Below the pieces are notes generated by a model. The model was not told the DNA's origin and did no database searches. It saw nothing but the letters and a program-made list of their open reading frames with translations. Made by a program: the position numbers and the translations under genes. Positions 33,739 to 44,640 of a DNA stretch of 64,000 bases are shown here, piece after piece. The first letter of the stretch is position 1, and every line of letters begins with the position of its first letter. Origin of the DNA: Tetragonia tetragonoides (lineage: Eukaryota > Streptophyta > Magnoliopsida > Caryophyllales > Aizoaceae); NCBI GenBank assembly GCA_038025085.1, contig CM076152.1, forward strand, positions 26,992,001 through 27,056,000. Direction: 5' to 3'.

Positions 33739-36559
33739 TGGCAATTAAAGAAGTTTTATTAATCACCTAGGAATATGGCTTTGCAGTACAGAACCCTCAA
33801 AAAGCAAAATAACTAGCTTCACCTATGACATACAACATTTTAACATGATGCTATAGATGATTACAACTCAAAAAAACAAATACTAAACACAAAGCACCAC
33901 ATAGACTATTAAACAAAGCATCTAGTTCCTTCTGCAACTGGGCTCGAACACAGATGGTTAATTGAATCCTTCTCACAAGGACTTCTACTGTCATCTTTTT
34001 CTGTTGGAAGCATCTAGTATTACGTTCTAGCCAAATATGATAAACAGTCTCAGCAAAACATACCCTGAAACCAGCCGCTTTGGTAGTTTTGCCTCTGCAA
34101 TGTTGTAGCATCCATTCTATCTCCAGCTCCCAAGTTAATCTGCTTTAGGGCACTTCATCCAGGCTGAAATTGTTTCTCAAACAGAGGTAGAGTAGGAGCA
34201 ACCGAAAGCAAGTGGTGAAAATCCTCATCATGAGATTCACACAAGGGACACAGAGGATCAATTGACATTCCCCTTTCAATAAGTTCATCTTTCGTTCGAA
34301 GATTCTGGTGTAGAGCCAACCAAAGACAAAATACAGCTTTAGGAGAAGCTTTATTTCCAAGTAGAATATATTTTCTGTCTACGAGCTTTTGCATTTACTT
34401 GGTTTTGTAGGGTATAATGTTAAGTTTGAAGTAATATAGTTGTACAATTACAGTAATATATTTGATCTGCATGAATGGTTCTCCGCTGTTCCATTGAAAA
34501 GTCTATTGGGTGTTTTCGGGGACTTTTTTTTTTTGGCCACCATTCTTGGGTCGCTTACAAACTCACTATGCTGGCTTTGGTAGAGCTAAGAAGAAGAAGC
34601 TGTTACGGAAATGTGGTTTTTTGCTAAGCTGTTAGTTGATTTGGCTGTAGTGGCATGCCCACATCTTCTCAGGAGCCTTTGTTGCATATGAATGTCTCTA
34701 TGGCCCAATTATATATGTAGTTTCTTTGTGGGATTGGTTGCATGCTTCCAAAGTTATTTCTACTATATATATATATATATATAATATTATTGACGGCTAT
34801 TTGTCCTCTTGGGCTGTAATTTCTTCTCTCTATATCTTTTAGTCTAATACTCCCTCTGTTTCGGAAAAATGATAACATTTACGTTTTATAGGTCAAACTT
34901 TACAAACTTTGACCATTGATTTCGGGAAAAATATAAGGATTTACAATGTAAAAATACTATCGTTGGATTCGTTTTAATTAGTACTTTCGGAAAATCTATT
35001 TTTTATAGTTTATGTATTCATATAAACACAAATATTTATGGTCAAAGTAGTGCATCGGAGACCGTGCAAAAGTAAAATGTTATCATTTTTCAGAAACGGA
35101 GGGAGTATAAAACATTTCTAAGAACAGTGGGGATAATTTAAGATGGGAAAGCGACGCCTTGCTTCTGTTAGGGTAGAAGGTATAGCCCTGTTATACAGCA
35201 CAGCAAGTAGCATTGACTGATGATAGTGCCCAATTACAAAGAAACTCGTTAGTTATCCCAATATTCTATTTTTCTTGATTAGAAAGGTTGATGTGCACGT
35301 GCATGAATATCATGAAATATTCTGTTTATTACAGACGGTGTGGGCATCTCACTTTCGTGCCTTAAAAATTTAATGGCGTTTGTAAAGGTTTGGGATGTTT
35401 AATATATAAGATTAGTAGTGCAAATGGGCATGTGTAGGAAATGCTCGATGAGACTCTTTTGTTTTGGGACAAAATAAGGTCAGTTTGGGACGTAGGGAGT
35501 AAAATTTTTAGAGCCATTCCTCTTCCATTTCGTAGTCATGAAATCAAGGATGATTTAAATTACTTCCTAGAACCTTCTATGATCTCGTCCTCTCCCTTTG
35601 TTGTACCAAACAAATTAGCAAATTTATCAGTTATACTTTTCTTTCTCAACGAGTCAACGTCCTCTTTATCTTTCTCTTTCTCTTTCATGTGAACTAATTG
35701 AAATGTTAATATGTTATCATAAGATTTACCTGTTATTCCTGATTTATTGAGATGGGATCCTCTTCAATCACTCCCTCCATTTAATCCCTCCAATACCTCA
35801 CAAAACATAAAATGAACTTTTTTTTATTTTTTTATTTGGTCTTTGTGAGGTATTGGAGGGATTAATTGGAGGGAGTGATTGGAGAGGATCCCATCTCATT
35901 TATTTGGACTCTTGTACATGTATCCAATAAGTGCGCAGTGTAAATGCCTTACTGGTGAAAGTCATCTTTCTTGACATAAATTGCGTACATGCGCACATGA
36001 TTCAGATAACCTCTCTGCCATTCAATGCTGAATGCACCTTTTCCATCTCCACCCTATAGTGGTGTGAGAAATCAAGAGATAATTGAAAATGTCTCAGGCA
36101 TCTCCCATTCTTCTGTAAAAAATGTTATTCATAAAACTTCTAATGTTATTGGATTTGACCATTGTTCCTCATTTATCTTTCGAGACTGTTGTGCTTGTAC
36201 ACAGAACTTCATATCCATGCAGTGCCATTGCCACATGAACATAAATGTGTTTGATGGGGTAGCTTATACGATGGGTGTTTGTGTTATATGTATTGTGCTA
36301 TCTGGGCATTTTCAACAGATAGCTTTTGCTTGTTTTGTACAAGGAGTAATTGACCTAAACCCACTGGATGTCAGGGTAAACAAGGGAATAACAAATCAAA
36401 ACCGAAGGGGGGAAAGACATTGACTACACAGAAATTCTATGAAATACAGCTGAAGCTCAAAAATATTGGTTGTCTTTTGAGTTGTTACTCTGGAAATTTA
36501 CAATTCTTTTTGTGTCACAGGAAATTGCTAAACGACTTCCTCGTCCTACTTCCTCGTGA
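29043..36559 (+). CDS. RABF1: Plant-specific Rab5 GTPase RABF1/ARA6, 8 exons
   Basis: Small GTPase acting on late endosomes and in endosome-to-plasma-membrane traffic (known for Arabidopsis ARA6). Exons: 29043-29067, 29200-29279, 29413-29496, 29598-29692, 29796-29901, 32283-32372, 32470-32556, 36521-36559 (TGA); all GT..AG; 201 aa, matching the usual ~200. The start [10 protein letters not shown] places Gly2 and Cys3 for myristoylation and palmitoylation. The C-terminus (RLPRPTSS) has no prenylation cysteines, which is the diagnostic difference from ordinary Rabs. Switch motifs: GDSGVGKS (P-loop), [27 protein letters not shown]. All are intact. The ATG at 29043 is chosen because it alone gives the acylation motif. 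Introns 5 (2.4 kb) and 7 (4.0 kb) are enlarged by SINE, LINE and MITE insertions. Confidence 0.96.
30255..30522 (+). mobile_element. tRNA-derived SINE in RABF1 intron 5, itself interrupted
   Basis: A-box-like GTAGCTCAGCTAG near 30281 and B box AAGTTCGAGCCC near 30419, with a tail ending in an A run (about 30515-30521). Target duplication AAACTT(G/A)GAAT at 30243-30253 and 30523-30533. A second SINE fragment (30324-30396) splits it between the two boxes. Related copies lie at 31607-31760 and 50000-50165. Confidence 0.8.
30324..30396 (+). mobile_element. Truncated SINE inserted in another SINE, 18-bp duplication
   Basis: A 73-bp insertion TAAGACTGCGTACATC..GGGTTGTTGTTGTTGTTG, bounded by the 18-bp direct repeat CTATTCCAGAGCCAGAGG (30306-30323 and 30397-30414). 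It is the 3' end of a GTTG-tailed SINE family, so reverse transcription stopped early. Confidence 0.9.
30789..30833 (+). repeat. G-rich tract in RABF1 intron 5
   Basis: Several runs of three or more G (GGGAGGGAGGGAGGG, then ten G, then TGG units) on the sense strand of the transcript. Compatible with a G-quadruplex; not shown to have a role. Confidence 0.8.
31607..31760 (-). mobile_element. SINE fragment in RABF1 intron 5
   Basis: On the minus strand it carries a B-box-like region (near 31708-31722), GGGGCCCATGCCCCATAAAA, and an A-rich tail (plus-strand T run at about 31607-31616). It matches the 3' two-thirds of the SINE at 30255-30522. The A-box half is missing. Confidence 0.65.
32787..32960 (-). 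mobile_element. Probable LINE 3'-end fragment in RABF1 intron 7
   Basis: A T run (about 32787-32796) is followed by TTTTTTATTAATCAAATATT. On the minus strand this resembles a LINE 3' untranslated end with poly(A). No coding remnant is retained, so the call is tentative. Confidence 0.4.
33004..33058. repeat. (TA)n microsatellite, left flank
   Basis: About 27 uninterrupted TA units, immediately left of the 33059-33711 element. Confidence 0.95.
33059..33711. mobile_element. Inverted-repeat element inserted in a (TA)n tract
   Basis: A 653-bp block bounded on both sides by TA repeats (33004-33058, 33712-33738). Its ends are imperfect inverted repeats: GAATTCGGTTCCCGTGTGAACC at the left and GGTTCACATCAGAACTGGACCC at the right; both arms then reach GCGAAC..TACGAACT. 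No transposase. The location fits a MITE that targets TA microsatellites, as described for the rice Micron elements. Confidence 0.6.
33741..34440 (-). mobile_element. 5'-truncated LINE in RABF1 intron 7
   Basis: Minus-strand zf-RVT remnants in two frames: [20 protein letters not shown] with [16 protein letters not shown] (34394-34155), then [20 protein letters not shown] (34111-33851). The 3' end reads AATAAAACTTCTTTAATTGC and abuts the (TA)n tract at 33738. It is frameshifted and inactive. Confidence 0.8.
34850..35105. mobile_element. Intact Stowaway MITE in RABF1 intron 7
   Basis: A 256-bp element with inverted ends CTCCCTCTGTTTCGGAAAAA and the complement AAACGGAGGGAG, flanked by TA on both sides (34848-34849, 35106-35107). 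Ends and target are classical for Stowaway (Tc1/mariner). Confidence 0.92.
35749..35897. mobile_element. Near-perfect foldback element in RABF1 intron 7
   Basis: Arms of more than 50 bp (GAGATGGGATCCTCTTCAAT at 35749 and its complement ending at 35897) surround an AT-rich loop. Both sides are flanked by ATTTATT (35742-35748, 35898-35904). The high arm identity suggests a recent foldback MITE, possibly hAT-related given the 7-8-bp duplication. Confidence 0.75.
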
Positions 36560-38458
36560 TCAAGCTCCATTATTCAAAATGGCACTGTATCAGGACTGCA
36601 TCTGGACCTGCTTGTATAATTTTCTAATCTAGCCGTTAAATATTTGTGTGCTATGTTTTTATCATTGGCACCTCGAGTCTCTGTTGTATACAGCCAAGCA
36701 CAAAGCTGGGTAGACCATATGCACTATGTGATCGTTAGTCATTGTCGTTATGATGTATTGGTTCCCATGTATCGACTCTGATATTGAACCACCGAGTTGC
36801 ATTCTATGACCATTGTTCCCTTTTGTCAAGGGTGTTGGTTAACTAGCCCGATGTATGATTGTACTCGGACTCGTTGTAGACTTGTAGTTATGAGGAACAA
36901 TCCCCTGAAGAACTATTGATGAGTCCGCATGAGTCCGGCATCGTACAGTGGCTGTGTGCATGTGTATTTACAGTTTTACACATACACACAGCCGTTGTAC
37001 GATGCAATTGAAGCTAATATAGATTCATCTACTACACCCTCGTTCCATACGAATCACACATGAAAACCTTTAGAGTGCGTTTAGATACTAGTATGTGATT
37101 TGAATTTTATGAATTCAATTTTAAAATTTGTAATTTGTAATTTTAAATTGTTTGGGACTAGAAGGAATTTCAATTTCAAAACTTGAAATTTAAATTTCTT
37201 GTTTATTTCAATTCTAAAATTACAAATCCAACCCATGTTTGGCAAGCTATACAATTTACTTGCTGAATATGCATATAAATCAATGAAATTTGAATATCAT
37301 TTCTGATAACATTTTGTATATACAGTAAGGTCTCAAAAATGATGACAACTAAGAACAAAAAAACTAAAGTCACTTTAAAAAACAATCAATGATCAAATTT
37401 TCATTGCATGTGTAGGAATCTTGGCATTGCAATCAAAGAACATTCAAAATTCGAAAACGCAAATAAATTAGTAAAACCAAAATCTGAAGAAAAAAGCAAA
37501 TCAAAATTCCAGATTACAATCCTAGAAATCGAGTACTATAACTAGAAACTCGAAAAATTAGGGTAAGAAATTGAGTATAAGAGCATAAATCAGGAAATCA
37601 AATGGAAAAAATTTGCAAACCTTGTTTCGGATTTAGATTTGAGTTTCCTAGAAATAACATTTTTGATCGTGAAAATATCGAAACCATTAGAGGTGAAAGC
37701 AATGGAGAAAACTCTCGAATCGCGTTAGGACCATATATGAGTTAGAAAACTTTCGAATCGCGTTGGGGAGGACACCCCGGTGACTGTGTCGAAGCATTGA
37801 ACACATATTTAATTTGTGACCTACTATATATATGGATATACTATGGATGACCTTGTGAAAGTAACATTTAATTCTGGTAACCCCGTATTTATTCAATAAT
37901 GATACACAGATTCGAATAATGCATTACGATAGTGCAACTCAATTGAAAGAGGGTCTTACGAAGTTAGATTGGATCTTAATTTTATTCAATGGGTTAAAGA
38001 ATGTGTAGAGTTGGCATTCTCCATCGTCGAGCAGGAGCAAAGTTGTGGCTGACAGACATATCAATTTAATCTATCTAGGAATAATTTAAGAAACTCAATC
38101 GTAATTTTTTTAAAACTAGGTCAATACATATCAATTTAATCTATCTAGGAATAATTTAACAAGGCATGTCATTATTTACTTATCGCAAACAAAAATAGAT
38201 AATGTATATAAATAAAATAAAATAACGAAAATCCAAAAAAAGAGATTTCACAGACAAATAAACACAATTGAAACATACACTTCTTTTTCTTTTCTAAGTA
38301 ACTGCCACAGATTTCATCTTCACCATGAACTTGCTATAGTATAAACTTGAGATATACGAACCACAAGTACAATCAAACTGAAATGCAGAAGAGAGTGAGA
38401 AAGTGTGAGACCAGCAGAGATAAGACAAAAAATTAAAACAAAACAAAAATGATGCTTC
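36560..38458. other. RABF1 3' flank and spacer
   Basis: No further gene seen. A strong hairpin lies at 36938-37005 (arms GCATCGTACA.TGGCTGTGTG.ATGTGTA). A 35-bp direct repeat TATCAATTTAATCTATCTAG occurs at about 38058 and 38128. AAATTTGTAATTTG-type AT-rich words lie at 37080-37200. Confidence 0.6.
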
Positions 38459-39656
38459 TACTACAACAAATTATCTAATATAGACACTTTATTTCCCACG
38501 CTTTACAAGCGTCAACAATGAGGAACACAAATACGGAGGTTTTCCACGTTGTTAAGCGTGAAGAGGTTTCTCACGACTATAAGCGTGGAGAATCCTAATT
38601 TTGCACGCTGTTAGGTGTGGATGCGGATTTCTCTCAAAAATTATAAGCGAGTGCTGAAATTCAGTAATTGAGCGGCTTAAATTCACGAACTTAGCGCTTA
38701 AAAGGGAAAAGGAAAAGGGGGACTCAAAAAGGAAAACGGTAAACCTAATTTTCACTTTGCACTGATCCATTATTATGTTCTCCGTAACTGTTTTCTCTCT
38801 CTCCCCTATCCTCCCCTCTCTTCAGTTCTCAGTCTCCTCCTCCCCTCTCCTCAATTCTCAGTCTCCTCACATGGTCAGTTCGTGTTGCCACCACTGGGGA
38901 CTTTTCTGGGCGAGTCCGGCGCTGCCACAAGCTAGGTGTCTCTGTCTCTAGCTATACTGGCGGCGTTTTTGGGCGAGTTACACGATGGTTGTTTCCAGCA
39001 CGCGGTGGTTGCCCATTGATTCGCTGAATGATTTTTTTCAAGGTTAATTTTGCTTAATTTTAGTTATGTTCTTTCATTTTGTTGGTGAATTTCCATTATG
39101 AGGGTTTATTTGATGTCGATTATTACCTAATTCCCTTTGATGATTTCTGAAACTTGCTGTTCTCTTTTGGCTTTGCATCATATAGAATGTTTTTTTGGGG
39201 GGTAATATTACCTTTGTGCTATTTTAAACTGTAATGTGGAGTGTTGCATTGTTAATGGAACTCAATTCTTGTCATAAGTTGTCGCTTGTTTCTCCTAAAG
39301 TTAATTAGTAGGCTCAGTTACAAAAATTTAATTCATGTATAGAGTGTGTACTTTGGATTGAATTGGAGAATGGAAGGAAATTTTGGGATTATGTTATGAG
39401 TTAATCTCTTGGGATACCAAATTTCTGTCCTCCTTTTGATTAGGATTGAATTGGAGAATGGAAGGCAAATTTATTTGTTTTTTCATTTACAAATGATGGG
39501 CAAATTGCATCCAAGTAAGTCAAGTTAGTGAAATTGCTGATCAGTTATGTGTGATTTAAAGCCTGACATTGTCATCATTATCCTGTCAAAAATTGATATC
39601 CCAGTTCTCTTTCTTATTGTTTCCTGTCAATTGTACCTTTTATTTGGTACTTGCAG

Positions 39657-39803
39657 CAAGAGAGAGAACATTATCAGTACATCATTGCTGAAGGAAAGAT
39701 TATTCACAAACTCACTGGTGATCTCCTGGACACAAAGATTGCATCAACAGCGACCAAATGGATATTTGTGATGAGCACCTGCAAGCAGCTCTATGTTGGT
39801 GAG
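39657..39803 (+). pseudogene. Captured exon of an IQM-family (IQ-motif calmodulin-binding) gene
   Basis: A 147-bp, 49-codon open exon with a consensus acceptor (TTGCAG) and donor (GTAAGA). It encodes QEREHYQYIIAEGKIIHK followed by TKWIFVMSTCKQLYVGE. From memory this matches the conserved central region of plant IQM proteins (REHYEY..GKIIHK..KWIFVMST). The rest of an IQM gene (N-terminal IQ region, C-terminal PTDD region) was not recognised nearby. The exon is an isolated fragment inside the CACTA element, open and with functional-looking splice sites. It could be part of a chimeric transcript. Confidence 0.75.
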
Positions 39804-40774
39804 GTAAGAGTTCAGTATATCGTTCTTAGTGGAACACAGTTTTGGAGCTCTGAAATCACTAGCCATATGATGTTGTGTGATTCCACTAGAGATTGGAGAA
39901 TCACTAGCCACTGGTAGGATGCTGGGTGATTCTACTGGAAAATCACATGACAAGTGAAACTCAAATGTGACAACGACAAGTGGAACTCTAAAGATAGGTA
40001 CTCAAAAGGTATGAATAAGATGCCTCCTTCTTAACTTCATTTTTAGTATTTTGTTTAGTTATCGTATAATGCTGTGCCAGTTGTTTTTCGTAGTAATGTG
40101 CCAGTTTCTTGATCTTGACTTTTCGATATGTTGTGCTATTTTATTCCAGATTGTATCATGGGTTGATGCTATTGAGGATTGCTCTTTGAGTTTAGCTAAC
40201 AGAATGTTTTTGGTCGTTATGATATACTGCACAAGTGTGTGTTGCAGTGGTTCCTTTAGACTTGTAAGAAAGGGAAAGTCTTATATCAGCTTCGTTTGAG
40301 AAGGCTTAACTTCTATTACATCCAAGGATTGAGATTATATCAAATGAGATTTAGTTGTTGGTTGAGCATTGGGGATTGTTTTAAAGACTGTAGAATTTGT
40401 TCGGTGAATGAGTTGTAATCCTTCTCAATATATTTACACCTGTTTCTTGCTTAGTAATTTTACTGTCACTTTGAGTAACTTCCTAAGAGGTGGATTGTTT
40501 CTGAGTAAAATTTAGTAGTCTTCTTGGTGCTTCCTTAGTAGCGATTTGCATTTCCCAAATATTCTGGAATTATTCTGTGAGCCAATGTATTGTGAAAGAT
40601 TGTAGTTTAATTTTGTGGAGCTATGACATGTTTAAGAGGTGTTTCTACTGTTTAGTTGTCCCAATTTGGAAAAGTTTCTGCATGCCTTAAGTTATAACTG
40701 TGAAGCATATCCTGTGTTTAATCAATCAACAATATAATATATTTCTGAATTGATCTCATGTTATCTTTGAGCAG

Positions 40775-40900
40775 GTCTATTCTTCAAGTGATCTGCAAAC
40801 AATTACCATAGCAGGAAGGGTTGTTGATACAAGGTACATATCTCGGAGGTTTTCAGGCGGTGGCAAGGTACTCAGTGAGGTAGAGAATGTCTACATCAAG
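40775..40900 (+). pseudogene. Second exon-like segment inside the CACTA element
   Basis: A 126-bp (42-codon) open segment preceded by TGAGCAG and followed by GTAATG, in phase with the IQM-like exon upstream. It encodes VYSSSDLQTITIAGRVV then DTRYISRRFSGGGK. The first part could be a diverged continuation of the IQM region, but I do not recognise the rest. An alternative donor lies at AAG|GTACAT. The origin is left open. Confidence 0.4.
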
Positions 40901-42020
40901 GTAATGCTAATGCCTTTCATATTATAATAACGGAGTAATTATGTATGATCTGCACAACAACTTCTCTCCTAGAAATGTGAAAAATGTAATGGGACAAGAC
41001 CTTATTTTGAGAACAGAAAATCACTTGATACAACCATGTTAATTGCATTTCTCTGTCAAGTATGTACAGTTATTATCTTAACCCTTGCAAAGGTGCCCCC
41101 TGAGCTATTTACTCTATGGCAAGGCATGAAATAGAAAGAGACAAGTACTGTTATTGTATAAATGCTTCGTTATGCAGATTATTGCATCCTGGGGTGCCAA
41201 GGAGGGTTAAGAAAAAAAGGTTCATGGAATTTAGTGAGAAGTTTATGGATCATGGGCCTGATAGTAGCCGTTGCGAGACAGGCTTATGCATTTAACCTTG
41301 TATCATATGGTTTTTAGGCTTTTCAGCATACAAAGGGGACTAATTTATGTACTTTTTGAATTCTCTTTCTGCAGGAAGTACGAAAGAAGACAAGGGAAAG
41401 TCCTGAAGGTCCATGACAGTTTGGAGCGAGGTTATAATTTTGAGACTCAAAGGCGCTCGATTTGGTGATGGAAAATTTTGAGACAAAGGGCTTATTTTGT
41501 CAAAGTATTTGGTAAAATACTCGTTTTTGTTTTTTGGGCGAGGGTGGAAATCACCTCTTGTAGAATTGTAGTTACCCTTTAAGACGTGGACGTATGCAAA
41601 ATTGTCGAAGTGTAAATTCATGTCATTTATGAATGATCATGACTATGATTTTGTTTTAATTGAAATATATACAACTGATATTACATTACGCGTATATTGA
41701 GTATCATCACGTTTATTTATAAATTCGATGCGATACAAAATTATTAGTAGTGCGCATGTTTTTTTAGCTTGGCTTATATTTCTCCACGCTTTTGAACGAG
41801 GTAAATAATTTCTCCGCCATCAACGTAGATGGAAAAACTGACAAAAATATGACACTGAAAAGTGTGGAGAAAATACAAATTGCCCACATAAAAAAATTGT
41901 AAATAAATGTTACATTAAAAAGTGTGGAAATTCTCCAGATTGATTTTTTCCATGCTTTCAAAGCGTGGAAAAAATATTCTATTCACATTTATAAGCGTAG
42001 AAAATCCATTTTGTAAGTGT

Positions 42021-42262
42021 GGAGAAACAACGGTTTTCTTGTAGTGTTCACTGCAAGGAATAAGTTAGCCATCTTTCACAATATAACGTGTATTATCTCA
42101 AAGTTGGTTTTTTTAAATGAAATACTTCACAAAATTTGAGGGGAGAAACAACGGTTTTCTTGTAGTGTTCACTGCAAGGAATAAGTTAGCCATCTTTCAC
42201 AATATAACGTGTATTATCTCAAAGTTGGTTTTTTTAAATGAAATACTTCACAAAATTTGAGG
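42021..42262. repeat. 121-bp tandem duplication covering the CACTA right end
   Basis: Two head-to-tail copies (42021-42141, 42142-42262), almost identical. Each contains the last 26 bases of the CACTA element (GAAACAACGGTTTTCTTGTA..) plus about 95 bp of right flank. The duplication therefore happened after the insertion. Confidence 0.9.
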
Positions 42263-43974
42263 GGTATTTCCTCTTTTAGAATGAGTTTGATTTTTTTTCT
42301 CTAAATTTTGTTTAGAGGAATAATATTTTGAACAACATTACAAATTTCTGATTATTTTGATTGAAAAAATTGTATGTTTTAAGTGAAACCTAGGAAGTAC
42401 CAACACTTTTATCGGCTCGTCATTCTTGTGTCTCATACTTCATTGATACAAACACATGCCAGCACACCTTCGGTAGTTAAAGATTTTACGTCGTATATCC
42501 TAATCCTTTGTACTTAGAAGCTGTGTATTTGTATCATATTCATATCAATATCCATATTTGTATTGCTTCCTAGGTTTGTGTAGCTGATGTACCAACCGTT
42601 GGATAAAAGCTTTTGAACTTTGACATTTCGACCAATAACTAGTATTCTAGTAATTCAATAATTACAAACCAAAACACCTGAATAATGCGACAATAGTCAC
42701 AAATGTCACTAGGAAAATGATGTTGTAAATTAAACAACATATGGTTATATATTAACTTCTCCTTTCTGTCTGTATACATCATTGTCTTCTTCTAATTACA
42801 ACAACATCCTATTCCTAAGATAGATCATCCTAATAAAAAGCAAGAACTTGAACAAAGTGTATGCGTCAAGAATTCTCACTTATACTCATCTGAAGAAAGG
42901 TAACTCATCTGAAGAGACTTGTCCCAAGAATTCTCACTTATACTAAAAGCGTAAGTGATTCGATAATAACATATTAAAAAGAACATATATTTTCAACAAT
43001 GATTCAACAGTTAACATCTATAGCGCCAATCCTTATACTGATGCCATCCATTATGTTTTGACGCCACCCCTACCTTACTACCAGAGCCACCCCTTTTCTA
43101 GTTCTTGCGCTATCCATTGTAGGACTAAAACATAAGAAAGAGAACATCCATTGCATTGTGAGGCAACATAGTTCCCTCAAGCGCCTCGATATTGACTCCA
43201 GCGTGGTTTAAGGAATACAGGGACTTCAAGCCTTTCTAAGCTGAAACTGTTGTTTTCCCTACATGATGATCATTGTATTCATGAAGTAGGTTCAAACTTT
43301 GATTAGGCTTTAAGCTAAGTGTTAACACCGAATTTTTCGGCTTCAACTTCAACAAAAACCATTAATCACTGGAATGCGGATGCTACATGCATATAAAAGG
43401 AGTCTTCAGATAATGATCATCTTATAGCAATCAGAGAACTACATCAATCATGATTAGAACTCACAACCATACTCCCCTTTGATATCAATACTCGAACATG
43501 GATTAAAGTAAATTCATCACCAAGATTAGAAAATAATATATAATTTATACCATAATACATCATCCAACATGTCATAAGCTTAAATTACAAGTATTCACGA
43601 GATGCGCAGTAGTAACCATGACCATTTTACTTGGGTTCTACTCCCCAACAACAAAAAATTACCAACTCTAACAAAAGCATTTTTTTACAAAAATAAAGAT
43701 TGTCCGAAAAAACAGAGATAAAATGTCATTCTTCACTTCTTTCCTTTGTTTTTCTTCTTCCTCTGAACCTGATCTAGCTTTTTCACGTGAGATGCGCATT
43801 TTTCAATACTTTTAACATCTCTTCTTTTCTTTGCACTGATTTTCTAGTAAAACCCTCAACCAACTGCAACACATCACCCTAGACATCATTAATATCAGCC
43901 ATCACAAGACTTGCACAAATTTCAGCATGGTAGTAATTCTTCATCGACAACGTCCTCATGTTCGGGATTCAAAC
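42263..43974. other. Spacer, no gene seen
   Basis: AT-rich. AAGAATTCTCACTTATACT occurs twice (about 42868 and 42933). At 43059-43095 a GCCACCCCTACCTTACT..GAGCCACCCC stretch resembles the minisatellite core of the MITE at 3683-3968. Confidence 0.5.
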
Positions 43975-44640
43975 TCTAAACTTTTCTTTTGCACAGCAAA
44001 ATAAATTTTTATTAGGCAACTTATTGCCAAAAAATTAACCTATATATCCATTTCCTAGAGCCTTTAAAGCCCTCATACAATCATTCTCAAACTTTGTATA
44101 TAAAGGTTATAAAACCAAGAAAGACCCTCTTATCTGTAGAGACAATTACACCCATGCATATAAAGGGTCCCCTCTTCCTACCCCTTATTTTGCAAGTACA
44201 TCAACCTCTTTGTTTTTCTCTCTAATTACATGAGTGATTATTTGAAACGTACTAAGGAAGAAACTATAAAATCAATGTCACCAAAAAGTTTCCACAATTT
44301 TCACGGTCTCTGTTTATAATTGTTGATCCAGGTTATTGCATTCACAACATCACTCTGAATTTGCACTCTAAGCTGCTTCCCATCCTCTTGTTGCATTAGC
44401 ATGCATAATACATGGTAGATTACATTAATTTCAGCCTCATTGAAAATCCATAATCTCACTATCAACATAAAACATGCCCATAATGTCTCCATGAGAGCTT
44501 CTTATAATACCCCCACATCTTGATGCTCCTAGCTTTCCTTGCAAAGAACCATCCATATTGATACAAATCCAACTTCAAGGGGGAGGTAACCAACTGTCAT
44601 CTGACCTATATAATCTCTTAGAATGGTTAGTAATATTATT
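43975..44640 (-). mobile_element. LINE remnant, RNase H domain
   Basis: Read on the minus strand, the remnant has ICINMDGSLQGKLGASRCGG (first RNase H Asp region, about 44580-44515), then RVQIQSDVVNAITWINNY (about 44375-44320), with frameshifts between. The 3' end reads TTTTTTGGCAATAAGTTGCC near 44030-44011. It is a dead, 5'-truncated copy. Only the RNase H end survives. Confidence 0.7.

Larger units (their letters stand above)
38459..42046. mobile_element. Non-autonomous CACTA element carrying a host-gene fragment
   Basis: A 3.6-kb En/Spm-type element. The right terminus read inward is CACTACAAGAAAACCGTTG; the left terminus is TACTACAACAAATTATC (first base changed). Both are flanked by the 3-bp duplication TTC (38456-38458, 42047-42049). 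Both subterminal regions (about 38490-38660 and 41780-42030) are packed with CACGCTTT.AAGCGTGGA words in both orientations, like the subterminal transposase-binding repeats of CACTA elements. No TNPD/TNPA-like frame is seen. The interior holds spliceable exon-like segments, including an IQM-like exon at 39657-39803 and a CT-rich leader-like region near 38790-38870. This is a Pack-CACTA-type structure. Confidence 0.85.

Noticed and set aside
36025..36423. 132-aa plus-strand frame in the last RABF1 intron
   Set aside because: Cys/Phe-rich composition with no family resemblance, lying within an intron; chance frame.
36910..36950. Hammerhead-ribozyme-like CTATTGATGAGTCC motif
   Set aside because: The second half of the catalytic core (GAAAC) and the closing helices are not present at the right spacing.
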